The position numbers were made by a program, and so were the translations under genes. A stretch of DNA of 20,505 nt from Silene noctiflora (Eukaryota; Streptophyta; Magnoliopsida; Caryophyllales; Caryophyllaceae). The notes under the pieces were generated by a model. The model was not told the DNA's origin. It ran no database searches and saw nothing but the letters and a program-made list of their open reading frames with translations. Numbering within the stretch: the stretch's first letter is position 1; each line of letters begins with the position of its first letter. The DNA is taken from NCBI GenBank assembly GCA_009801015.1, contig VHZZ01000994.1, forward strand, positions 4,264-24,768. Reading direction: 5' to 3'. Positions 1-8,963 of the stretch are shown piece by piece.

Positions 1-21
1 CAAGAAAAATTAGCGTTGCGT

Positions 22-38
22 CCCCGGCAACGGCACCA
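22..38 (-). other. Primer binding site matching tRNA-Asp
   Basis: Read on the plus strand, this 17-mer equals the 3' end of plant tRNA-Asp plus CCA (CCCCGGCAACGGCGCCA) with one change (A for G at 35). On the minus strand it is therefore the site where tRNA-Asp primes reverse transcription. It lies 5 bp inside the LTR edge at 44. A tRNA-Asp primer is common in Athila-type Ty3/gypsy elements. The internal region of the element continues to the left, outside the window. This is not a tRNA gene, because the rest of the cloverleaf is missing. Confidence 0.8.
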
Positions 39-457
39 AAATTTGATAGGTGTCGCAACCTATGCAAAAATAAATACCCTAGGCACAACAAATTATTGTA
101 GTATATAGGGGTCGAATCCACAGAGACGCTACGTAATTCTTAATGTCGATGGTTTGTAGTTTATCTATCTTATGGTCACAAGAGTAATAGTTGGTTGGAG
201 GATTGATTATGAAAACTATAAATAAACGAAATGCAAAATGAAAATGTAAACAATGATATTAAAAACATCTAGGGAAGTCGGTTAATACATGCAAATTAAC
301 ATATAAATTAGTTATTGAATTAATCATCACAAATTATCATCTAAGCCAATAGACGCCCAGCTTTCACTTTTAGCATCGGCCTTAAATCGGGTCCTAACAA
401 GCTTTCACTATGAGCTAGGTCGATCTACTACACATGTTAGTTCTAATACACTACCAT

Positions 458-719
458 CAGGGGCGGACCCACCTAGTAGCAAGGGGTGGCGTCCGCTACC
501 CCAAACGTAAAAAAATCGGTTAAGCGTACGAATTTTTGCTACNCTAAATATTTCTAAACAGTAGATAAGTATATATATGCCCATCATAAAAGCAAGAAAC
601 ATTAAGTGGTTCAGTGGTAAAGGCTTTGGTTTCTACCTATGGGTCCCAGGTTCAATTCCCATAATATGCATATTCATTATTTTTGTCACCCCAAATTTTA
701 CATTCTGGGTCCGCCCCTG
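458..719. mobile_element. hAT-type MITE with 8-bp target duplication
   Basis: The 262-bp element starts CAGGGGCGGACCCA and ends with the exact reverse complement, a 14-bp perfect terminal inverted repeat. It is flanked by ACTACCAT (450-457) and ACTACCGT (720-727), an 8-bp duplication with one mismatch, the size made by hAT transposases. There is no transposase, so it must have been moved in trans. It inserted into the U5 part of the Athila-like LTR and is younger than that LTR. It contains a tRNA-like A/B-box segment at 607-659. Confidence 0.9.
607..684 (+). promoter_or_regulatory. tRNA-like Pol III A/B boxes with oligo-T
   Basis: TGGTTCAGTGG at 607-617 fits the internal Pol III A box, and GGTTCAATTCC at 649-659 fits the B box. 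The 42-nt spacing is close to that of a real tRNA. A T5 run at 680-684 would serve as terminator. The acceptor and T stems do not pair well, so it is not a functional tRNA gene. It could be a captured SINE or tRNA fragment, or an internal promoter of the MITE. Transcription is inferred, not shown. Confidence 0.45.
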
Positions 720-1318
720 ACTACCGTGCCTCTCGACTTATAGCAATGTATAACAAATTTAGTCAAAGTTTGTGCCTTTAAACAAAGACTAATCATGACA
801 TAACAAACATGTAATAGAAATGATAAAATGGATAATTAATTTATAACATGATCATAATATTAATTTGACATGACTCCCCTAATCCCTAGACTAAGGAAAT
901 TAGCTACTCGTGTTAATATATGAAATGCAAATGTTAAATGAAATGCTAGACATAATTTATGATGATGATTATAAAATAATATTGAATATGAAACTAATGA
1001 ATTGTAATAACTAAATATTAAACTTTAGAATTATAAATTATAAACTATAAAACTATAAATAGAAATGCAATAATAAAAATAGAAATACCTTAAACTTGAA
1101 TACCAAAAGTAGAATAATAAAGGAACTTGAAATAAGATCTTGATATTATAACTAATTGTTAAATGTTTAACATAAACTAAAAAGGTATTGAAATGTAAAC
1201 TAAAGATTACAAGGAAAACTAAAGAGAGAATTTGAGAGAATAAGAAAATATGTGTAAGATAATATGAGGTGTGATATGAAGTATAGAATGGTATGTTCTA
1301 AGACCGGGGGTGACCCTT

Positions 1319-1327
1319 CTTATATAG
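1319..1327 (-). promoter_or_regulatory. TATA box of the Athila-like LTR
   Basis: On the minus strand this reads CTATATAAG, a good plant TATA box about 550 bp inside the U3 edge. A TTGTTTACATTTCAA motif sits 10 bp upstream (1338-1352). Transcription would start around 1285-1295 and run left through U5 and the PBS. Confidence 0.55.
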
Positions 1328-2607
1328 TAGTTGAGGCTTGAAATGTAAACAATCCATAAGGAATCCAATGGACATAAATACCTACATCCCCGATCGGGGA
1401 CGCAAGTCTCCAGGTTAAATGCCTTAAATGGCATAGTTAATGCCCGGGTATCCAATGTTTTCCCCTTAATGCGTCCTTGAATGCCCGAAAATGCCTTTGA
1501 GAGTGTGGAATATTTGTGGAGTCCAATGCTTTGATATTTTTCAACACTTTATTTGGACTTTGGGCTTCATTAAATCATTTGTTTACATTTTGCTTGATTT
1601 TTATCTTTGGCCATTTCCTTTACACTTTGATTATCGCTTTCATTTTTTGCACTTGCATGGCTATGCATGGCCCAATCCTTGCTCCTCTTAGCTAGTGTTC
1701 TCGATAGTTGTTTTTATTCGTCGGGAATTAGCTACTAAAAGCTCAATTTCCTAAAAAACACGTTAAAAGCAAGACAATGCCACTAGAACACGATATTAGC
1801 TCAAAGTACTAAACAAAGTGTTAAAATGATTAGTAAAATAGAGCTAAACTAGGGGATAAAAATGTATATAAAAAGTACTTATCACTAGCCCACAAGTCTC
1901 CCCCATGCAACACCAACTTGCACCTGTCATCCATGTAAATATGAATGCCACAGTCAGTGGGGAGTAACTCAAGGTTCTCCTAGCCACAATACATCAAGAT
2001 AAAAGTAATTAAACACGTTAACATATGAGACATATATAACAAATGTAATTAATGAAAACATTAGACATTAAGCATTAATTAGTAACGAGGACGGCAGACA
2101 AATGAATGAAGGATAAGAGAAAANATAATAAACCATCATATATTTGAAACACAACAACCAANCATGANTANGTAATCCCAAGCAAAGAATGTCTACTACA
2201 CAACGCCATACTAGACTCCAAACTACACTTAGACAATAACACAACCCTTGGTAAGACGACTAGCTAAGTACGTCTGAGCATAAGACCTGGATCCAGAATC
2301 TCGGAAATTAAACCCCTTTCCGATTCGACATGCGGTAAAATGGTCTGAACCCAAGACTCTACAATAACAATCGAGCACCCAATCGCTAAACCCACGAAAG
2401 AGGTGGAAGATTTAAGGTAGAAGTCAAGCATAGAGGCAGATATAAGACAAACCTTCACGGATGCGACTCACATCAAAACCAACGTAAGAGGACTCATATA
2501 TGAACCTTATATGACAACTCACGTGAATAAAGCGTAAACAATTCATACATATATCATTCATTAAACATATGAGTGATTAAGAAATAAAATAGGAAAACAG
2601 GGGATCA

Positions 2608-2862
2608 CAGCCGGTCCAGGGGACCGACTGCCGGCCAACCAGCCCAACCAACATCTTAAACCAAAATTTCTATAAATATATCAGAAGACTCCCAGCCGGT
2701 CAAGGCTGACCGGAAGCCGGCCAACCGGCTGGGACAACCCTTATACAAAATTTTGACAAAATGAATCAGGAGGTTCCCAGCTGGTCCAGGGCACCGGTAG
2801 CCGGTCCATGGCACCGGTAGCCGGTCCACCAGCTGGAGACCCTTGTACACGATTTCATCATG
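2608..2862. repeat. Three tandem 85-bp repeats with CCGGTC palindromes
   Basis: Units start at 2608, 2693 and 2778 (CAGCCGGTCC, CAGCCGGTCA, CAGCTGGTCC), so the period is exactly 85 bp. Each unit has a GC-rich head made of inverted CCGGT/ACCGG words, followed by an AT-rich tail beginning near CAAAATTT. The third head has an extra internal duplication of a CCGGT(A)GCCGGTCCA word. The repeats lie in the transcribed part of the LTR. Confidence 0.8.
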
Positions 2863-3611
2863 TTTTTCCTTACGACACATTTTCAAACTCGAATTCTAGC
2901 ATGCTTATGTGACGGAAACACTTATAAGACATAAAAATCAACACGTAAACCAACGACCATCCAAGATATGTCCAATTCTCCAACCAATAGTTTACATTCA
3001 TACAAGTTTCATGAATTCTTGAGAAAATAAGTGTCAAACATGGAAAATATGGTAAATTCATCACAATTCAACCATGGAACCGACTAGCCATCCAACATTC
3101 ACATAAGATGGACATATGAAACCACAAACAAGCATGAAACACATCAAAGTATATAAATTTACCAACTTTAACATGTAGAACACCAAATCAACAAAAATAA
3201 GCATAAGAATTCAAGTGTATTGTCGAGTAACCTATCACCGTTACCTTTTGCTTCCTAATCTTCGAGAGAATCCTCAATAATGTAAGAATCGGCTTCCGGG
3301 TCATCCAAGTCTTTACCTAAACACAAAATAAGTTAAGTTAGATGAAGAATTCACCCTTGTATGGTAAATAAGGCTTTCGAAAATCTGTCAAGGAGAATAA
3401 AAATGGTTCCTTTCTTACTTACAAAGAAGGGGAATGAGAAGAGAGGAAGAATGCTGCGAAAATCAAGAGAATCGGTTGAGAAATGAAGGAGATATGAAGA
3501 TTTTAAGTTTGAAGGATTTTATGCTCAACAATGGTGATGTTTGAATGAAAGGTGTGCTGAGAAAATGAAAGGTAGAAAGAGGGTTGGTGAGGGTTTTGAG
3601 TGGAAAATGAT

Positions 3612-3620
3612 TAATTTATA
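3612..3620 (-). promoter_or_regulatory. TATA box of the minus-strand LTR
   Basis: The minus strand reads TATAAATTA about 225 bp from the LTR edge. A CT-rich, AUG-poor leader of plant 5'-UTR type follows it. Confidence 0.45.
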
Positions 3621-3842
3621 GGTCCAAATCAAACCTTTGCCAATTACAACTCAAAATGAGTCGGAATTGACTTAAAATACGTCTTAAGGCTACTATACAC
3701 TCAAGACGGAACATAATATTATATTTAGATATTTTATACACAAAAATATAATTTTACTCAAAACTTGGCTTTAAAGGTAAATTTATTTAATTAAATGGCT
3801 AAATTACTTTTCAAACCGTTTATAAAATTCTCGGGTGGTACA

Positions 3843-5211
3843 ACTAATTTCAATATTTATACTAATTTCGGGATATTTTTTAAATTAGTATTTATAATGT
3901 ATTTTGATAATTTTATGACGGTTTTGGACCAAGGTGACTCGAGTTTTGGGTTAGATGTCGCGTTGGCCGTGTAGGCCAAGTATTTGTTGAGTTTTGGCGA
4001 GTGTCGCGCGTATGGGGTCTAGCCGTGGCCTAGCCATGGCCGAGCCACGGCCTGGCAGCGTTGGGTCGTGTGTTGGAGGCTCGAACGTGGCTAGGCCATG
4101 GCCTTGCTGTGGTGCGTCGTGGCCTAGGCTACGCCTACAGTCGTGTGTTAGGTCACGTTATGTAATAGTGTTGCGTAAATTTATTTAATAGCGGTATTTA
4201 CGTGAAGCATTATATTAATAGACACCGAATTTGTAGAAGAGAACTTTTAAGAGAATTTGAGAATTTCGCTACGACGGTCAATAGCTGAGGTAGGATTCTA
4301 TCCTCCTCACTTATGTTAATTATTATGTAGCAATGAAGTTTATTTATTTCTATTAGAATTTCAAGGTAAGTCGAAGTTTTGTGAAATAATATATTGAGAC
4401 CGTCACATGCTGAGTTGTTATTTATTTATGAATTACTGTGAATGTTATTATTACCTTGTGTGATGATGTTGGTTACTTGCGAGGCAACATGGTTGTGAAA
4501 CGGAAATGTTAGGTCAGTCCTATCTGCGGTTGCGGTCCTGAGATGAATGTGTAAGCCAGGTACAGCTACGGTTCTGGACCTGATGAATTAGTAAGCCTGG
4601 CACGTGGAAGTCGAAGCAACGTGGTCTAGTAAACGGCGTTGTGGTGCCATGAGTGAATGTGAGGATTGAAGGTGCGGTGTGGAATTACAGCCGTGCGTGA
4701 TCACGGATGGCTGCGGTCGTTTGCCTTGAGACACGGGTGATTCTTGCTTACATTTCAGTTATAGTTATTGCATTTGTTTGAGTACTTAATTTTAATGCTT
4801 CTCTTATTTAACATAAGCTGACCGTGTTGTGTGTTGTTAATTGTCACCTATTTCCGGGGTGGCCTGTGTCGATCCATTCAATGATTTCCGCTTGAATGTA
4901 GAGCAAGTAATAAAGTAGGTCTAGATTGTTGAGCTATATGTGTTTTTGCTGTTCATGGATTCTGGGAGGGACGAGGAGCCATTTGTTTAGTTTGTCTCAC
5001 CTAGTTGGTCTAGTCGAATAGTTTGTTTTTAGAGTTTAGTTTGGAACATTTATATGTTTTCAGTTGTATTCGTTAGACGAGCTTTAACTTTATTTAATAA
5101 AGTACTTGAAAGTTTATTTCATATTCATTTGCCTCTGGAAACCGAGATGGTAATGGTCGCGTTTAATCGGAAATGTCTTATTAAGCCTTCTGCTTTAACG
5201 GGGGTGCTACA
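3843..5211 (+). repeat. Ty3/gypsy LTR remnant, plus strand
   Basis: The right end reads CGGGGGTGCTACA at 5199-5211. It is preceded by ACCGAGATGGTAA, a motif also found near the end of the LTR at 7685-8963, so the two are related LTRs. The left end has no clear TGTAAYACCC start and abuts the minus-strand LTR at 3842, so the first part of U3 is probably lost. A GC-rich inverted-repeat block occupies 4012-4142. The right edge opens directly into Athila-like gag (5212), so this LTR inserted into an older Athila-like element. Small ORFs inside look spurious. Confidence 0.6.
4012..4142. repeat. GC-rich palindromic block in LTR
   Basis: Words of the TGGCCTAGCCATGGCC type recur in both orientations. 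The clearest stem is GCCGTGGC (4022-4029) with GCCACGGC (4044-4051), a perfect 8-bp match around CCATGG. A second group near 4090-4135 repeats GGCCATGGCC and GTGGCCTAGG words. Its GC content contrasts strongly with the AT-rich flanks. Confidence 0.6.
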
Positions 5212-5992
5212 CATTATGCATCACTTTTCCAGCATTGGCTGAAGGAGTTACTTTTGAACTGAAATCTGGTTTGATACATCAACTAGCAAGTTTCAGTGGG
5301 TCGAGTATTGAGGATCCGAATAAGAATCTTTCGGACTTTCATATTGTGTGTACCGGCATGAAGCCACCAACTATTACAGACGAGCAGCTGAAATTGAGGG
5401 CCTTTCTTTTCTCCTTGAAAGGAAATGCAAGAGACTGGTTAAACTATCTACCACCAGCTAGCATCACTATTTAGGTGGGTATGAAGAAGGCATTCTTGGT
5501 GAAATATTTTCCTCCTTCTCGATCAGCTCACCTGAAAGAGACATTAGTAATGTTGAATAGCAAGACGAAGAAACTATGTACGAGTAGCTTGACAAGTTTA
5601 AGCAACTCTCTGCCAGTTGCCCATACCATGGTTACTCTGAACAAGATCTCATTATGTATTTTTGTGGGGGGGCTAAACAAAGATGACCGCCGTATGATTC
5701 ACTCTGCTTGTGGAGGGAATATAGCCAACAAAAATCCATCAGAGGCTTCGGAGCTTATCGCAGAGCTAGCTGAGACCTCTTGACAGTTTAAGAGGAGACC
5801 ATCACAAAGAGGAGTGAGCGCTATGTGTATTAGTCCTGGCTTGGAGGAAAAGGTTGATAATAACGCTTCCATCCTCCGTAGTATGTTATCTGGGGGACAA
5901 ATGGCTATTGTTTGTGGCATATGCTCTATTGAAGGTCATCCTAGCGATTTGTGCCCTTACATGAAAGGAAGTGGTCCTGACAAGGTAAAAGG
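5212..5992 (+). pseudogene. Broken gag of an Athila-like Ty3/gypsy retrotransposon
   Basis: The reading frame starting FELKSGLIHQL matches the retrotransposon gag domain of Athila-type elements, including a GNARDWLNYLPP-like core near 5420-5455, a KYFPPSRSA motif at about 5502-5528 and a zinc knuckle CX2CX4HX4C (C-G-I-C..H..C) near 5914-5955. The gag forms the element's internal particle. The copy is dead: TAG at 5472-5474 and TGA at 5781-5783 interrupt the main frame, and the sequence between about 5565 and 5655 makes sense only in another frame, where TAG lies at 5585-5587. Both ends are cut, on the left by the LTR ending at 5211 and on the right by the copia-like LTR at 5993. Pol is absent. 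Confidence 0.85.
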
Positions 5993-7051
5993 TGTATGGG
6001 AGAGTAGTCCAATTTGAAGCCTCCTTCTAGTTGCACCCAAAACTAGCCCAAAAACCTAAAGATTACTAACTAGATAATATTTAGATTAATCTTGTATAAT
6101 ATGTAATATTATTACACTAATAATATTAGATAATGTATATTATTTTTATGTAAATTTTTGATGAGGTTTTGATCAACAATTTGATCAAAATTTGGATGGA
6201 AAAAGATGAAGAAAATAAGTTGTTGTTCTTCTTGTGTCAACCGGCCAAAAGGAGTATTTTGAAATCCAACCCATGAAATGTGTAAAAGGAGAGTATATAT
6301 AGACCTTTGAAATGTAAACAAATGAACTACAGAAGATAGTGCTCTATGCCTAACCACATGGAGTGAAATATACTCCATATTTATGCGGCACTAAGGTTGC
6401 ATTGGATCCATTTTGACTTCCGACATTTGTCCCACAAATGCTTATAAGACTTATATTTAGTTATCTTATATAATTAAACATTAATTTAATTATTTAACAC
6501 TTAAATATTATAAATTAGCAAATAATGTACACTTAACTATTAAGTAACATTTTACCATTTTATCAATATAAAATGTATCTTATAATAATTAAGTAGTTAA
6601 TTTTACAACCTCTTGTAAATATTATCAACTAATTACCTCCGCCTCACAATATACACACATATCGTAATCATTTAAATAATTAACTATTAATTACGAAATT
6701 ATCATCTATTTATTTATCAATTATCAAATAGTTGAATAATAAATTCTTTTGGCCCGAGTTTGTAACTTGTCATCAAATAAATTCACTTGACTTAATTAAA
6801 AGTCAATTTATACAAGGTAGTAACTTTATTTATATAAATAATTAGTTTTTCCATTTGGGCATCATCCTATAGGTGTGACAGAAAGAGATCAGTTAATCAC
6901 CACCGTCTTACGACAATAACGTCAAACTCTAGTCAGCCGAGCGTTACCGATTTACATTAATCAACTGAAAAATAATAATTTATATCCCTGATATTCCTTT
7001 TACGAGATTTATTATGTAAACATACTATTGAGGAGGAAACCTACTCCAACA
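5993..7051 (-). repeat. 3' LTR of a Ty1/copia-like retrotransposon
   Basis: On the minus strand the LTR starts TGTTGGAGTAGG at 7051, directly after a purine-rich tract. The TGTTGGA start after a purine tract is typical of plant Ty1/copia elements. The TATA box lies at 6294-6302. The left end is placed at TGTATGGGAG (5993), which gives TG..CA ends and lies where gag similarity is lost. The body is very AT-rich. The length of about 1.06 kb is long for copia but acceptable. It inserted into the Athila-like gag. The left boundary could be off by some bases. Confidence 0.6.
6294..6302 (-). promoter_or_regulatory. TATA box of the copia-like LTR
   Basis: The minus strand reads CTATATATA, followed by a CT-rich leader. 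The 15-mer TTGTTTACATTTCAA sits 4 bp upstream (6307-6321); the same 15-mer lies upstream of the TATA box of the Athila-like LTR. Confidence 0.55.
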
Positions 7052-7540
7052 ATATCCCTTTTGTCCGACACAAGTGTGCGCTACCAATTCTCTTGTCCGT
7101 TAAATCTCTCACTCAATGCAAGGTGTCTTTCAGGTCGTACTTGCACATGATCATATCATTAGTGGTTTCCTCGATCTGGAGTATAACTGTCTGACCGGAT
7201 AATCTACTATATATCACATCCGAGCGTGGCCACGCATTTCCAGTTACATCTCCTCGAGTGGCCTTGAGATATTAAACTGTTACAAGGGTGGACAATCTTG
7301 TTGACCTATTTTCTTCGTTCGATACAGATCACAATGACCCAGTCAATGTCCATTGGCCTCCTTTTACGGCGCGACTTAGAAAAAAAAACCAAAGTCACTG
7401 AAAAACTATACCAACTTAGACAAATAGCCGCAAGTCTAAAGAATTGACTCAAAGGAAATCTCCCGTAACATGGTAAACCTAGAATATAGGTGGTATATAG
7501 CATGTAATATTGATGACATATAATTATGATTGACTGTGAT
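7052..7540 (-). mobile_element. 3' internal remnant and polypurine tract of the copia-like element
   Basis: The minus strand reads ACAAAAGGGATAT directly before the LTR start, a polypurine tract for plus-strand priming (7052-7064). The 480 bp upstream of it show no reverse transcriptase or RNase H similarity that I can recognise, so this is the non-coding 3' part of the element. The 65-aa ORF here is not convincing. The upstream body was lost at the junction with the next element near 7540; that boundary is approximate. Confidence 0.45.
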
Positions 7541-7559
7541 GTGGCATAGTGTTTTATTT

Positions 7560-7684
7560 TATAAATTTTATTGCGGTTTCATGAGCGTTTGCGATATGTA
7601 TTACGCATTTTGGCGTCTTATCTGGGTTACGATCGGTGTTTGGGACGAATTTCGGGGACGAAGTTCCTTTAGAGGATGGAAGAC
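7560..7684 (+). mobile_element. 3' internal end and polypurine tract of a Tekay-like element
   Basis: The stretch GAATTTCGGGGACGAAGTTC (about 7649-7668) followed by a purine-rich run (TTAGAGGATGGAAGA) and then an LTR start at 7685 is the usual 3' end of Tekay/chromovirus-type Ty3/gypsy elements. Only about 125 bp of internal sequence survive, so gag-pol has been deleted. The left limit is approximate. Confidence 0.6.
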
Positions 7685-8963
7685 TGTAATACCCGCCGTG
7701 TAAGGGACCCGTTGACCTTGACCTTGTACGAGATGAAGGGGAGTTATGACACCTGAGTACTCAACCTAGTGTTGGTCACTCGGCGAGTATACGTGATACT
7801 CGACCGAGTGCAGGCTACTCGGCCGAGTATTCCCAATACTCGACCGAGTGTGCTGGAGACAGCGTGTATATTTTACTCGGAGGTTGCGACTTAAAACATT
7901 TTATGAAATCATCTCTACTCTTTCTAAAAACCTAGTTCAATCCTCCTTCTTATTCCTTCATCTGTCACTAACTCATTTGACCCTCACCATGAATCCTTCT
8001 CCGGGAGGGGCTTGGCCTGGGTGTGGATTCACTGTGTCTAATCTTAATCGCCGTCGCAGTTTAGTTAACCTCGGGGTAAGTTTTCGAATACTTGTTAATC
8101 GGTTGGTACGAATCCGGCGAGATCGTAATAGGGCTAAATCGCTGATTGTTGGTGATGGTGTTAATATTGCTATGCTGTGATGTGATTGTTGCTATTGTTA
8201 TAGAGTCGCGACAGGTAGGGTTTCCCTACACAATATGATTGTACAGTTAATTGTATTTGGTGTATTTTGTGTTGTTTGAGTATATTATTGCGATCATTGT
8301 GGTTGTCGGTTATTGATGGAGTAGTGATTGATATTGTGGAGTCATGTCGGGAGATGGTTTCACCTCTATGTTTCGCCTCTTGTGATTCCCGTCACAAGGC
8401 AGATGTGCACAGTTATGATCTGGGTTCGCTCGTTGCGATGAGCGGGGATTTTTATGTCTAATACTGCAGCCTGGCATCGGCAAGGGTGAGTTACCTGTTG
8501 TAATGGGAACCCGGTCACTTTTTGCGATGAGGACCATTGGTTACTTTGGAGGTTGAAGGATTGTTGAGTACCGGTTAGATTGTCTTGCGTTATTTTCTTG
8601 TACGATAGTATTTGATTGTATGATTGTACTGACCCTTCTTATGTTTAAAGACCTTCAGTGAATCCATGAATGGTGAGCAGTGTCTAGTAGGTGTTGTTGC
8701 TTGAGCGTGCATGCGGATTGGAGGGACGATGAGGCTTCATCTAGTTAGCATAGTTTCCGCTGAGTTAATAGACAGTTTGATCCTTAGTTTTGGCAGTTGT
8801 ATGACTTTGTTTTGTGTTTCGTGATCACTTAAACGGTTTACCTATTAAATATGTTTCATTATGGTATCTTTCATATGTACTACCTCGGGCAACCGAGATG
8901 GTAACGCCCTTATTTACTGGGAAAGGTCTTGCTAAAGACTCTTGGGTAAGTGGGGGTGTAACA
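7685..8963 (+). repeat. 3' LTR of a Tekay-like Ty3/gypsy retrotransposon
   Basis: The LTR starts TGTAATACCC and ends GGGTGTAACA, an 8/10 inverted terminal repeat with TG..CA ends, and is 1279 bp long. U3 contains five ACTCGRCCGAGT-type palindromes at 7759-7849. A TATA-like stretch near 7866-7872 is followed by a CT-rich leader (about 7915-7990), and a possible splice donor GGGTAAGT lies near 8072. The end motif ACCGAGATGGTAACG (8897-8911) is shared with the LTR at 3843-5211. The 110-aa and smaller ORFs inside lie in the leader and look spurious. The flanking GGTCA at 8964 has no partner, because the left half of the element is missing. Confidence 0.8.
7759..7849. repeat. Array of five ACTCGRCCGAGT palindromes
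   Basis: Copies start at 7759 (ACTCAACCTAGT), 7778 (ACTCGGCGAGT), 7798 (ACTCGACCGAGT), 7817 (ACTCGGCCGAGT) and 7838 (ACTCGACCGAGT). The spacing is 19 to 21 bp, two helical turns. It lies in U3, just upstream of the likely TATA region. It is not a CRISPR array: the spacers are about 8 bp and the repeats are palindromic. Confidence 0.85.

Larger units (their letters stand above)
44..1884 (-). repeat. 5' LTR of an Athila-like Ty3/gypsy retrotransposon
   Basis: The block is bounded by TGATAGGT at the left and ACTTATCA at the right, which form an inverted terminal repeat (TGATA..TATCA) with TG..CA ends. The PBS just left of 44 shows that this is the 5' LTR of a minus-strand element whose body lies outside the window. 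A TATA box at 1319-1327 divides a U3 of about 550 bp (right side) from a long R-U5 (left side). The length of 1.84 kb without the MITE discount fits Athila LTRs. A hAT MITE is inserted at 458-719. Small ORFs inside are not coding. The right edge abuts another LTR at 1885; the matching target duplication would lie beyond the unseen 3' LTR. Confidence 0.8.
1885..3842 (-). repeat. Ty3/gypsy-type LTR, minus strand, truncated at its U5 end
   Basis: On the minus strand the block begins TGTACCACCC at 3842, the usual start of Tekay/chromovirus-like LTRs. It has about 220 bp of U3, a TATA box at 3612-3620, a CT-rich leader and a long 3' part. Three 85-bp repeats (2608-2862) lie in the transcribed part. 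The U5 end is missing at 1885, where the Athila-like LTR abuts, so that element probably inserted into this one. Several undetermined bases (2124, 2162, 2168, 2171) lie inside. The short ORFs across this block have no recognisable protein similarity and are judged spurious. The clade is inferred from the ends only. Confidence 0.6.

Noticed and set aside
22..38. Match to tRNA-Asp
   Set aside because: Only the 3' 17 nt match and they abut an LTR edge, so this is a primer binding site and not a tRNA gene.
7759..7849. CRISPR-like regular repeats
   Set aside because: Repeats are 11-12-bp palindromes with spacers of about 8 bp inside a plant LTR; no CRISPR features.
7848..8180. 110-codon ORF on the plus strand
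   Set aside because: It lies in the leader/R region of the Tekay-like LTR, has no domain and shows irregular composition; judged chance.
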